Shown here in pieces: positions 23,200 through 33,125 of a stretch of DNA of 64,000 nt. Numbering within the stretch: the first letter of the stretch is position 1; each line of letters opens with the position of its first letter. A program made the position numbers and the translations under genes. The notes under the pieces were generated by a model, which ran no database searches, was not told the origin of the DNA, and saw only the letters and a program-made list of their open reading frames with translations. Location of the stretch: positions 8,496,259 through 8,560,258 of the forward strand of contig NC_135559.1 in the NCBI RefSeq assembly GCF_964340395.1, written 5' to 3'. Origin of the DNA: Glandiceps talaboti (Eukaryota > Hemichordata > Enteropneusta > Spengelidae).

Positions 23200-23565
23200 G
23201 CCCTTTGCAGGTTAGTGTTCACTGGCTCTGTTTGATACAGGTACGTAGAAACCAATAAGAAACTGTACATTCTAAACTCTAAGAAAGTGGGACCGCAATG
23301 TCTTGTCAAAAGTGGAATAAAACATGTAAACATACTGTAACTAGACATAGACACGTAGGCGCCAATGTTTTGATGTCTGTATTTGATGTCTACATGGTGG
23401 CACTTTTAGTTCGTATCATTTTAGACAGAATGTCACAAGAAACTGTGTTCATTCAATTTTGTTATCTTAAAGTTTAGCATATGCAGTTCGTCATTTCTTT
23501 CTGCCTGGTCATATCAAACAGAGAGATTGAACAATAACGTGCAATGCGCTGTTAAAGAGAGTCTA
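23200..23565. mobile_element. TIR MITE, family C copy 2
   Basis: The left arm (about 23225-23275: CTCTGTTTGATAC, GAAACCAATAAGAAACTG) and right arm (about 23490-23560, inverse) match the arms of the element at 4560-4945. The interior ATTTGATGTCTACATGGTGG and ACAAGAAACTGTGTTCATTC also match. Confidence 0.75.
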
Positions 23566-23797
23566 AACTTGAAACACCGGGTACTGTATTATCAATATCA
23601 ATAATGTTTGCACACCTAATTGCTAACGCTATGATGTCATGCGAGTTCACACGCACATGTTCAGAACGATTTCGAGGGATGGGGTGGGGGTGGGGATGGG
23701 GGGTGCTTTGAGACTTCCATACAGGTGTATGTGCTCTCGCTGTTGTATTTTATAGTCTCCAAACTGTTCCGACTCATTTTGGACACTTTGTTTTGTG

Positions 23798-23915
<118 letters not shown>

Positions 23916-25413
23916 TCCATGTGGTATGTGGACAGTTGGCCAAAAAATTGACTTTCATACGTAATGTATTTACTTACTAAAATTATAACCCCAATAAAGT
24001 GCGGTCGAATATTTCTTTATGGGGCAATCGATTTTAAATACTGATGTTACTTTTGGGTATGATTAATAAAAAAAATGATAATGTAATATTTCATTAGACT
24101 TACATTTTATTTCAGACACTGGAACATACGTCGCCTATACGCCAAATGATAATGATTTGATCTCTGTGCCTCGGATACACGGATATTCCTGAATTTATAC
24201 TGTCGCGGTTTGCCCTTCAGTGTTCGATCAAGAATATTGGTTCTATCTGGAGCTATGTATGTACTCACGGATAAACCTAAATCATCGCCAATGGATGCCG
24301 TTCGAAGTGGAAAAACTCAATTTCGCAACTACTAGTGTTAGAGAACAAGTTAGACTATATCTTTTGGAACTTAGCATTTGGAACACTCGGAATACTTGAG
24401 TTATTAGAGGAAAGGCCAGGAATGGATTAATTACAAAGAACCAAAGGAACGCATATTTTATTTGGATGCCTTTATCGGTAAGTTTGTTGATGGCGTTGTC
24501 TTGGAAATATGTAAATTGTGTTAGGAATGCAGTTTTCACTTTCATAGCAGTGGTACCATGTTTCATTTTAGAGTTAATTCAATTTCGCTGAACAAAACCA
24601 AGTGCACTAAAGTATTCCAGCTCTATGTAGCAATCTTTCTTTCCAGTTATCATACCAACTGTAATATCAAATGTTCGCACCGTCCTTCGCAGCGTCGAAA
24701 AGGTTATGACAAGCACATAAGGGATAATTGAAGAGCTAAATATATATACGTATTGTCAAATGGGGGGGGGGTCAAATATTTCATTTTTAGGTGCAGCAAA
24801 CGGACAGATTTGAGGTTTTCATTAATGATATGATCTTATTTCAGACCAAAATGATAATTTTAATAGAATCGCCCTCCCCATCAAAAAAATTGGGGGAGGG
24901 TGTTTAGCTCTTCTTATTTGTTCTCCCACTGGTGGTGAAGGAGATTTGCCCTCTTCAATCCCTCCCACTGGGTTTCAACTTGCTAGCCAGCCCACTGTAC
25001 ACCCAATGTTGTGAATGATTTACCCACTCACCATGTACCACCAGGAAAACGTTTGCGCCATCCACTATACCAGCAATTCATTTTGAAGTACACAATTCCA
25101 TGTTTTCCCCTCCCATTATATCAAAATCAGGACTTCCCTGCCGCAATTCTTGTTTGCTCCTTTCCCACTACCGATCGAAAAGAATTGCCCGTACACTGAC
25201 AAATTGCGTAAGAATAGTTTTTTTGTTGTTGCAAGAACAGCTTCGTTAACTATACCTGACATTTTGTGCATCCAAGTCAGAAATTGGGTGTGATAATTTT
25301 TGCTTTTTTGTTTTGTCTGAAAATTGTCCTGAGAAAGGGCCGATGATTCCTATTGTCTTGGCTTGTCGATTCGTAATAGTAACATCAGGTCTACAGTTAT
25401 TCATGTGCTATTC
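23916..25413. other. no gene seen; one GC-rich hairpin
   Basis: CCCTCCCC (24872-24879) pairs with GGGGAGGG (24893-24900) around an A-rich loop. A GGGGGGGGG run lies near 24763. The minus-strand ORF at 24282-24566 is hydrophobic but has no recognisable family. Confidence 0.5.
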
Positions 25414-25510
25414 TGAAAGGGGTAGGTAATTTGCTATTGTTTGTGCCTGGCAGGGGGTAAGAGATTTTCGCTTGTTAGCCGCACACCTCCAACACCTTCA
25501 AAGGTGAATC
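25414..25510 (+). repeat. dispersed repeat pair member
   Basis: AAAGGGGTAGGTAATTTGCTA, then AGATTTTCGCTTGT, then GCCGCACACCTCCAACACC corresponds in order to 28870-28970 (AAAGGGGTAAGTGATTTG, GGATTTTCTCTTG, GCCACATACCCACACCAC). Element type unknown. Confidence 0.6.
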
Positions 25511-26078
25511 GACTGTAACAGTCCCGTTATCAGTGTCTGAGAACAGGGCTCATCGTCGGTCCACGACCTTATGTATTATTTATATCTTGATAATAATATC
25601 ATTTACGCATGCAAATTCGATATTTTACACTGAAGAATGCCATAGAGATAAAGCAGCTGTCTCCACCTCAAAGACAATGCGGTAGTATTATTGAATAAGG
25701 ACTACATAGTGTCATCTGCCACAACTTCATTACATATTACTACCCTATTGTTTTGATTCATCCATTGTTCTCTGGTTGTTAGAGTGCTAAATCGTTGTTA
25801 TCTCTATTGTTTGTCTCTGTTTGTTACGAGATAACAAAGTTGTAAAGCATTTGCGTGGAGAGTTCATCAAACTGTTCAACAGGCTTGTTCACATGTAACG
25901 TGCCACGTAAGTTACATTTACTCTATTTTCTGGGAATCAACCGTGTGTTGAATGTCCGGAATTCTACCGATCAAAGAACCAAGTATCGAGGTCCCTTTCG
26001 TTAGCTGTCTGTGTGAGAGAGAGTGAGGGACTAAAGTCGCCCGATCAACTCTGTGTATATAAAACGGAAGTTACATCA
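25511..26078. other. no gene seen
   Basis: Unique sequence without ORF or array. Confidence 0.5.
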
Positions 26079-26417
26079 CACCTGAAAGTGAGGTTGATGA
26101 ATTCAACTAACTTCACTTGGAACGATTTTTGAAACTGTTTTGTCAAACTATCGTACAGTCTGAACAGTATTTGTGAGTAAACGTTTTTGTGAAGTTTTAC
26201 ACATAACGCCGTGGTAAAGTAGGGTCTGTCGAATTGCATTTTTTGCATCCGCACCCTAAAATCTTGATCACTATGTCAACTTGTTAATGTACTAATTAAG
26301 GATAACATTAACCTCTTAGTAACACGTGTAATTTCTAATTATTGGTCTGTTAACAATTTCCAGTGAATGTATTGTGGTTGATCACAAAAATAGTTCTTCA
26401 GTTACAGATAGTACAGG
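26079..26417 (+). mobile_element. MITE family A, copy 2
   Basis: Shares with the copies at 5111 and 61193 the CTGAACAGTAT block, ATTATTGGT, CCAGTGAATGTATTGTGGTTGA, CAGTTACAGATAGTACAGG and overall spacing. More diverged than the other two at its left end, so the start is approximate. Confidence 0.65.
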
Positions 26418-26530
26418 TTTATGTTTTCATATGAATTTTGTTATTCTTTTGTCATAAGTACATGTAGTGGTAAAATGTATAATTGAAATCGACAGGAGAC
26501 TTTGGAAACATGAGCGGAACATTAACGCTA

Positions 26531-26531
<1 letters not shown>

Positions 26532-26589
<58 letters not shown>
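26532..26589. repeat. (AAC)n microsatellite
   Basis: About 19 CAA units, uninterrupted. Confidence 0.98.
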
Positions 26590-27675
26590 CGAAAGAAATG
26601 AACATGATGTTTCTCTACGAAAATGAAAAGTTTGTATATCTTGGTAACTATAAACAAATACTAGTATGCATCCTAATTTAGGATATCACAAAACAAGAGC
26701 AAGCAATAAAGTAAAAAAAAAGTCAAGGTGGAAGAGTTTTCTTAAAAAGTATTTGAAAGTTGTCTTTAAATAAACCTTTTGAAAATAAATCAAAAGTTTC
26801 GTTTTTCAGATCGTTCTAAAGTTTTACTTTTTATCAAGGGGCTTTTGAACCATTGCAGTTTTGTCTGACTCGCTCAATTGTATTAGGTTGGGGTGTTTCG
26901 AATCCACGTCGAATTTCTATGCTTTGTGAAAATGATCCTTTACCTGTTATTGAATTATAAACTCGCCCTCGGAGTCTTTTACGGTGACTGCATACATAAC
27001 ACAGGTCGGCGATGCGATCTATACGCGTCAAACGGATCTTCACAGGAAATTGTATGCGTCCAACAAAACCACTCACGGTAAACTTCTAAAATGGGGAATG
27101 ATTTGGAAGCTTTTATGTTTAAGAAATTGAAAGGATCTTGGCGGAGGATCATTATACAAGTGTGTTGATGACAATAGCGTTCAAAGGCAACTTCTAGATG
27201 CAAACAACGACACAGTTAGACGAGCAACGTCCTTTCATATCGTCTTCTTTTGTGATGGCTTGAATGAGTTCTGTACCCTATGCTTGTTATTACCTCGCTC
27301 GCTATGTTGTCATCTATTTGGCGGCATAATTACGAAAGGTCGTACGTGATCGCCGTAAATGAGTTACATCTTCATGTATTCAATCAAACTTTGAATTGAA
27401 ATCGTCAGCTTAGTAGCCCTGCTGAGAAAATTACTTTACATTTAAAGAAAGTCATCGTTATTTTTCAGAAAAGCCTTCGGTGAAAATTCTCTGTGAATTT
27501 TCATTACATTTGTCCAAGTGATAACACAAATGGATCTTTAAACGCATTTTAGAACCTAACAGTGTCTGAGCTTTCTCTGTCACTTCTAAACTCATCCAGA
27601 AATGCGTTCACTATATACGATGAGACTTCTCTACTTTGTTCATTTAAATGACGTCAGTTCTTTATTATTGCAGTA
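26590..27675. other. overlapping short ORFs, no supported gene
   Basis: ORFs on both strands at 26834-27203 overlap in several frames, the signature of a stop-poor stretch. One plus-strand frame (26893-27081) has a hydrophobic segment followed by three cysteines, but it is not distinguishable from chance. Confidence 0.45.
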
Positions 27676-27686
27676 TCCGTCCGTCC

Positions 27687-27769
<83 letters not shown>

Positions 27770-27770
27770 A

Positions 27771-27806
<36 letters not shown>

Positions 27807-27812
27807 GTCTGT
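27676..27812. repeat. (CCGT)n/(CTGT)n microsatellite
   Basis: Three CCGT units lead into about 30 CTGT units with rare single-base variants. Confidence 0.98.
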
Positions 27813-27881
27813 TTTTCGTCTCTTTATTCGTTGGTCAGCCAGTTACTTTGTTCGACTTGTTTGTCTAGACGATGTATTTCC

Positions 27882-27936
27882 ATGTATGTATGTATGTATG
27901 TATGTATGTATGTATGTATGTATGTATGTATGTATG

Positions 27937-27975
<39 letters not shown>

Positions 27976-28076
27976 ATGTATGTATGTATGTATGTATGTA
28001 TGTATGTATGTATGTATGTATGTATGTATGTATGTATGAGTGTGCGTGCGTGCGTGCGTGCGTGCGTGCATGCATG

Positions 28077-28163
<87 letters not shown>
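27882..28163. repeat. (GTAT)n (GT)n (GTAT)n (GCGT)n (GT)n array
   Basis: A 280 bp compound block: GTAT to about 27936, GT to 27958, GTAT to 28038, GCGT at 28043-28070, then about 41 GT units to 28163. ORFs of up to 172 codons here are repeat translations. Confidence 0.98.
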
Positions 28164-28164
<1 letters not shown>

Positions 28165-28869
28165 GATAATAATGTAGGATATAGTTAAAAACTCGTCTGG
28201 CCTGTATAGTTACGTATATTTACCAAACGTTGTGTTTAATACTGCACCTGAGATTGAGGAAAAACTAGATTTATAAACACGTAGAAATTGTGATATAACT
28301 TCTAACTTAATAAGTTTTTATTTCAAAAGTTAAATCAGCATATCCATTTAGCATTATAACAAGCGTTCATCAGTGGTATGCCGTGTCTATACCATATTGA
28401 TGTATTGTTTTGTCAGTCTACAAGTCGAGAACATGTTCCACATCATGTCGATTTTTTTATTTAAAAAAAAATCTAAAATAACCACATAGAAAATATCTTT
28501 TGAATCTGGCACATAATACAGAAATATCGGTAATCCGTAAACAAAACAACTTTTCACACGTGTGAGTGACTATTGTTGTCACAACAAAAGACAAACCGCG
28601 GTGTCAGCACACCGTTTGTCCAGTTTTATAGTGTTGTATGGTTTCTATATTCGGCAATGGGGATAATGGATGGATTTATCTTGTTTATGGACAATAAACC
28701 GATGTTTAACACAGCTCTACTCCTGCCATCTTTTTCTGAAAAGAGGTCCAGAGAAAGGGGTTCACGCCAAGGACGAAAATTCATTTTTTCGCATTATATG
28801 AGTTGTTAAAGTAACGGGGGGAGGGGAGGAGAAGGAGATACACATGCTACTTTGAAAGACTACATTTTC
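28164..28869. other. no gene seen
   Basis: The 78-codon ORF at 28573-28809 has no recognisable domain. A G-rich run lies near 28814-28832. Confidence 0.45.
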
Positions 28870-28970
28870 TTAAAGGGGTAAGTGATTTGTTATTTTTCGT
28901 GTGAGAAGGGCTAAGGATTTTCTCTTGCAAGCCACATACCCACACCACTTTCCTAGGTATGTTCACCCCT
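28870..28970 (+). repeat. dispersed repeat pair member
   Basis: Partner of 25414-25510; see that entry for the matched blocks. Confidence 0.6.
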
Positions 28971-29245
28971 TCCCACACCTCTCTGACCCCCCAATAAACT
29001 AATAAAACTTCGATAGCAATTTATCATTCTTCCAAATATAAAATATTGCCATGGTTACCTGCTACCTACCGTATGGTGACGAATGAACCTATTCAGGGTT
29101 ATGCATGTTTACAAATTTCGCTATTGGGAACAAAAGTGAAGTATTTTTACAACATAATAGTATTTCAAACCTTGATATTTACCCTTCTAGAAAAATCTAT
29201 GAATGTTTGGTTAGCCACTTTATTCCTGGAGACTAAGGTTTGCAT

Positions 29246-29626
29246 ATCATTGAGTCTGATATACCTCATTTACATACACAGTGTGTGGTTATTGAGTCTG
29301 GCCTCATTTACATACACAATATGGTTATTGAGTCTGATATATCTCATTTACAGACATTATATGTGGTTATTGAGTCTGATATACCTCATTTACATACACA
29401 ATATGGTTATTGAGTCTGATATACCTCACTTGCATACACAGTGTGTGGTTATTGCGTCTGGCCTCATTTATATACACAATATGGTTATTGAGTCTGATAT
29501 ACCTCATTTACATACACAATATTGTTATGAGTCTGATATGCCTCATTTACATACAAAATATATGGTTATTGAGTCTGATATACCACATTTACATGCACGA
29601 TGTGGTTATTGAGTCTGGTATAGGGA
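29246..29626 (+). repeat. ~40 bp minisatellite with ~160 bp higher-order period
   Basis: TGAGTCTG starts at 29251, 29293, 29329, 29371, 29411, 29453, 29489, 29528, 29570 and 29610. Spacings are 42, 36, 42, 40, then 42, 36, 39, 42 and 40, so 29251 to 29411 (160) is mirrored by 29411 to 29570 (159). The 36 bp units both carry the same deletion (GTCTGGCCTC for GTCTGATATACCTC). The 188-codon ORF across this array is the repeat translated and is not a supported gene. Confidence 0.92.
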
Positions 29627-29627
29627 A

Positions 29628-29806
29628 GAATGACATTTGACACGATAACGTATAAGTAAGAAGACTTCTGACGTTATAAACTAAATAAGAATTAACTTTG
29701 ACATGATAATATATGAGTGAGAATGACCCTTGAAATGAAAAAAATATCTTTAAGGTAAGAATGACCTTTGACATGTTAAAGTATAGGTAAGAATAGCCTT
29801 TCACAG
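29628..29806 (+). repeat. ~32 bp degenerate minisatellite, six units
   Basis: Units resembling GAATGACCTTTGACATG followed by TAA...TATAAGTAA start near 29628, 29660, 29689, 29721, 29759 and 29791. It directly follows the 40 bp array but is unrelated in sequence. Confidence 0.75.
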
Positions 29807-30095
29807 AATATTTTATGATTTGATAACGTCTCTTTTGTTTTTTTGCCATTAAACTAAAGCTGCTGTCATGATATTCAAATAAGATATGTTTTAATGAAGG
29901 CATTGTCAGAAAGTATTGTCTATGAATCTAACCAACCATTGTGACGTGGAGGCCAGTTAAAATACCATTTTGAAAGACGTTATGCTTTATCAAAGTTTCT
30001 GGTTCTCGTCTGACTTTTCAACATTACAAGCAGTAAGTAATGTCCTTAAGGTTGTTTATTTTCTAAGAAAGGTTTGAAAGGTTTAATACGACGTC

Positions 30096-30098
<3 letters not shown>
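29807..30098. other. no feature seen
   Basis: Short unique sequence between array and retroposon tail. Confidence 0.5.
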
Positions 30099-30128
<30 letters not shown>

Positions 30129-30270
30129 CCAAGGATGACCAATGGCACGAATCCCATTTACAGGCTCCGACAATAAAATTGTACAAAACAAACACCACAA
30201 CATGCACAAACTAAATGCACTCGAAATGAAAGACAGACAAAAAATAAACCATTTGACAGATTTTGATCGT
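30099..30270 (-). mobile_element. retroposon 3' end with AAAT tail
   Basis: On the minus strand, TTTTGTACAATTTTATTGTC, GGAGCCTGTAAATGG, CGTGCCATTGGTCATCC runs into (AAAT)n (30099-30128 on plus). The string ATTGTCGGAG with a CGTG...C..CATC block before the AAAT tail is shared with 62268-62379. A constant 3' end before a short tandem tail is typical of LINE or SINE insertions. No reverse transcriptase was seen, so the copy is 5'-truncated. Family unknown. Confidence 0.55.
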
Positions 30271-30331
30271 AAATAATTTAATCCATTGTATATATATGGT
30301 GGATTGCAGAAGAGAATTAAGTTTGTGAAGA

Positions 30332-30568
30332 ATACACACACACACACACATGCACACATACATACATACATACATACACACATACACGTACACATACATA
30401 CATACATACATACATACATACATACATACATACATACATACATACATACATACATACATACATACATACATGCATACACACATACATACATACATACATA
30501 CATACATACATACATACATACATACATACATACATACATACATACATACATCTACATACATACATACA

Positions 30569-30599
<31 letters not shown>

Positions 30600-30620
30600 T
30601 ACATACATACATACATACAC
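30332..30620. repeat. (AC)n/(ATAC)n array, ~290 bp
   Basis: (AC)n at the left end, then ACAT units with scattered GTAC, ACAC and TC interruptions. The overlapping ORFs of 90-142 codons are repeat translations. Confidence 0.98.
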
Positions 30621-32754
30621 ATTATCTTTTGAAATTAGGATAATGGCTTTGAAGCTTTCTTACGTTTGTCAATTGTATCATTTCAATTAGTATTGAATAA
30701 ATCCGTGAGTCTTCCGACCAACGTAAACAACATGACCGGAAGGAGTTACGGTTTACCATTCATTTATAATATCAGGATCTATAATTCAGGCTTGTTTTTC
30801 AACAAGACGAGGTGAAGTAAACTATAAAACGTGCAACCTTGCCTATACAATAATGAAATCACAAAGTGTCTACTTAAAGTATAGTACTAGTAGCTTGTGC
30901 CTAATCCCTCTGTCGCATCTTACATGTATTGCATCGTGTGATTATCGGTCGCTAAAGATATACAAACGAATAGAAAGTTATTACATTGTATCACACGAGG
31001 TTTTTATGTGTAGCTAGCGATGAAAAGGTGAGACTTTCTTTGTGTAACCAAGCTTAGCGACATCTGCCAGCTCAGTGCTTGTGATGAGGTTCTGCTTGTT
31101 TCGACAAGAAATACACCTGCTCAGTAAAGGACTCAGATCACTAACAGAAGTCTGAGGTAAAGAGAGTGTACCCACTGCTCTATTTATCTAGTAATATCCA
31201 AAAACTGAAAACAACTCCTTTCACCATCACTATATACACAGATAGTATCTTACACAAAATGTAAAATGTTCACTGTTACGTTAGGAAAAAAGGGACCTGC
31301 AGATCTGATACACAACATAAAAAGCATAAAAAATGACGAATTTAATGTATATGTCTTTTGACAGGATCCTACCCAAGTTGTCTTGTCAAAATAATTCGTA
31401 ATCTTTGCTTCCATTGGATACTTAGAAGTTCGCAAGATTTTTCTCAAAACTTTCCCGACAAATCTCCTAAAAACGAATCGATTAGGTTCTTTTAATAGGA
31501 ACTTATTCAGGTAGGTAGACTCTAACAAGGCGGGATTGTAACGCCAAATGCTACAAGTAGGTGTCGTCAAAAACTAATAAAGAGTTTACGCATGCGTGTC
31601 ATGATTGAGGGTGTCTTTTTGATAGGTCGAAGTGACGTTTGACCTACACTTTAGCTCGTACTCGGTTGTCGAGCACACACAAAACGATAATATTTACACA
31701 TGAAAGAGAGATAAATTACATGTTTTGGTGCGTTTATCCAAAAATGTTTATTCTTCAGTTGAAAATGACACCAATTGACTTGTTTGAAAGTGAAAGTTAT
31801 ACCGGTCAAACTTTGAGTGACGGCGACGTCGCGGTGGTGGTAGGGGGGTGGTCGGGGTTTTGTTGGTCTGTCGAATAGTGACGGCGTTTTGTTTGCTTGG
31901 GTAGAAATGCTTTCACCGCTCAAACTTTATCCTGTAACAATTGAACAAATGAAACTGTTTGGACAAAAGCGAGGTCTTTGACGTTGACGACATGTAGTGC
32001 CATGAGTCCGATAGAATGTTGTCCCAGTCCCCGTAGGCGAGCGCTTCTGTAATAAAACCTAGGTGGCAACTCGTTCTGATGTTAGAAATATTGAACTGTT
32101 GCAAAGAAGCGCCTATATACGTCATTCCTTTTTTCATCCCATGGCTTAATGCGCCATGCCATGGAAGGTCTATTGACTTGTTGTCATGGAAACCATATTA
32201 AATAGGCATGTTTTGAGTGTCGGATAGACTAGGTGTTGTTAGCACTCAGCGGCGGCCATCAATACCGTTTTCAAATAGATTTCAAACGACGTACAAAGGC
32301 AATGAATTGTTGGTGCTCCCCGGTATTGTTAACTAATCAAAGGCCCTCTTGTTGATATCTTTATTCTATTTTAACAATTGCTACATTTACTTACTTCGAC
32401 TAACACCATTAACCCAGTGAAAACCTATTCAAATGCCAGCTAAGATTTCTATAGAAACGCATAGGGTTGTGTTTTGCGCACTTCAATTCACCTATCAGTG
32501 AGGGAAATTCACTTGAAGAAAAAAGACAAGTGAGAAAAGAGTGTGCAAATACAGGATTGAATGCCTTCGCTATTTGGTAGCGGGGTCTTTGTCATTTGCT
32601 CGGCCTGTTCGACTATTCATCTCTGAATAGGTATTTTTGTTATAATACTAACGTACAAAAGCCAGTAGTTCTCATTGTATAGACTACCATCTGGTGACCG
32701 AACAATACTACTAAATTATCCCGCTGTCTCAGTCCTTACAATAAAGATCCCATT
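30621..32754. other. no supported gene
   Basis: The minus-strand ORF at 31250-31570 (106 codons) and the overlapping ORFs at 31639-31923 show no domain. A CATGGC...GCCATG hairpin lies near 32138-32161, and a GGCGGCCATC string, YY1-like on the minus strand, near 32250. Confidence 0.45.
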
Positions 32755-33118
32755 TTGCTTATTGGTCGTTTCTCTTTCTGTCGTGGTGTAAGATTGCAAC
32801 GACCGTCGCCTGTATTAACCATTATGCGTGTAACTCTGTGCTGTTGTGACGTTCATTTCACGACAGTCTGTCGTCGGCGGGTTTGTTTTCCCGCTTCGGA
32901 AGGGACTAGCAGGATTTAGTGTGGCGTTCCAGAGTCACTTTTAATCTGTGTGTGTAGTGCACTGACCTAATGTTGTTGTGTGTTTCGTCTGACTCGGAAT
33001 ATAGCGGAACGTCGGACCGTGCGCTGTCAAGTTAAGTTGCGTGTGCGAGAGAGCGGGAGATTACACGCCGTAGTGAGCTGACGACATCTCCTATCTGACG
33101 TAGCCGGAACTTGACGAA
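32755..33118 (+). promoter_or_regulatory. candidate promoter and 5' UTR
   Basis: This segment is locally CpG-rich in an AT-rich window. It contains an inverted CCAAT box (ATTGG, 32761-32765), an E2F-like TTTTCCCGC (32886-32894) and, three bases later, an ETS core CGGAAG (32897-32902). This grouping is common in TATA-less housekeeping promoters. It leads to an ATG at 33119 with a splice donor just after. An upstream ORF of 21 codons (32970-33035) would precede that start if transcription begins upstream of it. The transcription start is not determinable from sequence. Confidence 0.4.
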
Positions 33119-33125
33119 ATGAGCA
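33119..33125 (+). CDS. candidate first coding exon (Met-Ser, phase 1)
   Basis: ATG AGC A is followed directly by GTAAGT (33126-33131), a perfect donor, with G at -3 of the ATG. If correct, a gene begins here on the plus strand with only seven coding bases in its first coding exon, a common animal arrangement, and the rest lies downstream, possibly outside the window. I searched the following 3 kb by eye for an acceptor plus a phase-1 exon with recognisable protein and found none. The product is unknown. Confidence 0.4.

Noticed and set aside
24282-24566. 94-codon hydrophobic minus-strand ORF with INPFLAFPL, at first GPCR-like
   Set aside because: The Tyr and the following Arg of the NPxxY-helix 8 pattern are missing, and no further helix is present.
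24871-24900. GC hairpin followed by T-rich sequence, like a bacterial terminator
   Set aside because: The window is animal DNA with no operons. The hairpin is recorded only as local structure.
26893-27081. 62-codon ORF with leader-like segment and three Cys
   Set aside because: The same region is open in other frames on the minus strand, the donor-like end (ACG|GTAAAC) is weak, and the hydrophobic segment contains Lys.
27602-28188. ORFs of up to 172 codons rich in Cys, Leu, Ser and Val
   Set aside because: They are TCTG, GTAT and GT repeat translations open in several frames and on both strands.
29046-29612. 188-codon ORF with repeated Leu-Ile-Tyr-Leu-Ile-Tyr-Ile-His
   Set aside because: The repeats change frame with unit length (36 versus 42 bp keep frame, 40 and 39 bp do not all do so), and the protein is the minisatellite. 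The 65 codons before it show no motif.
31250-31570. 106-codon minus-strand ORF
   Set aside because: One of the longest non-repeat ORFs, but composition and motifs are unremarkable and no acceptor or donor flanks it convincingly.
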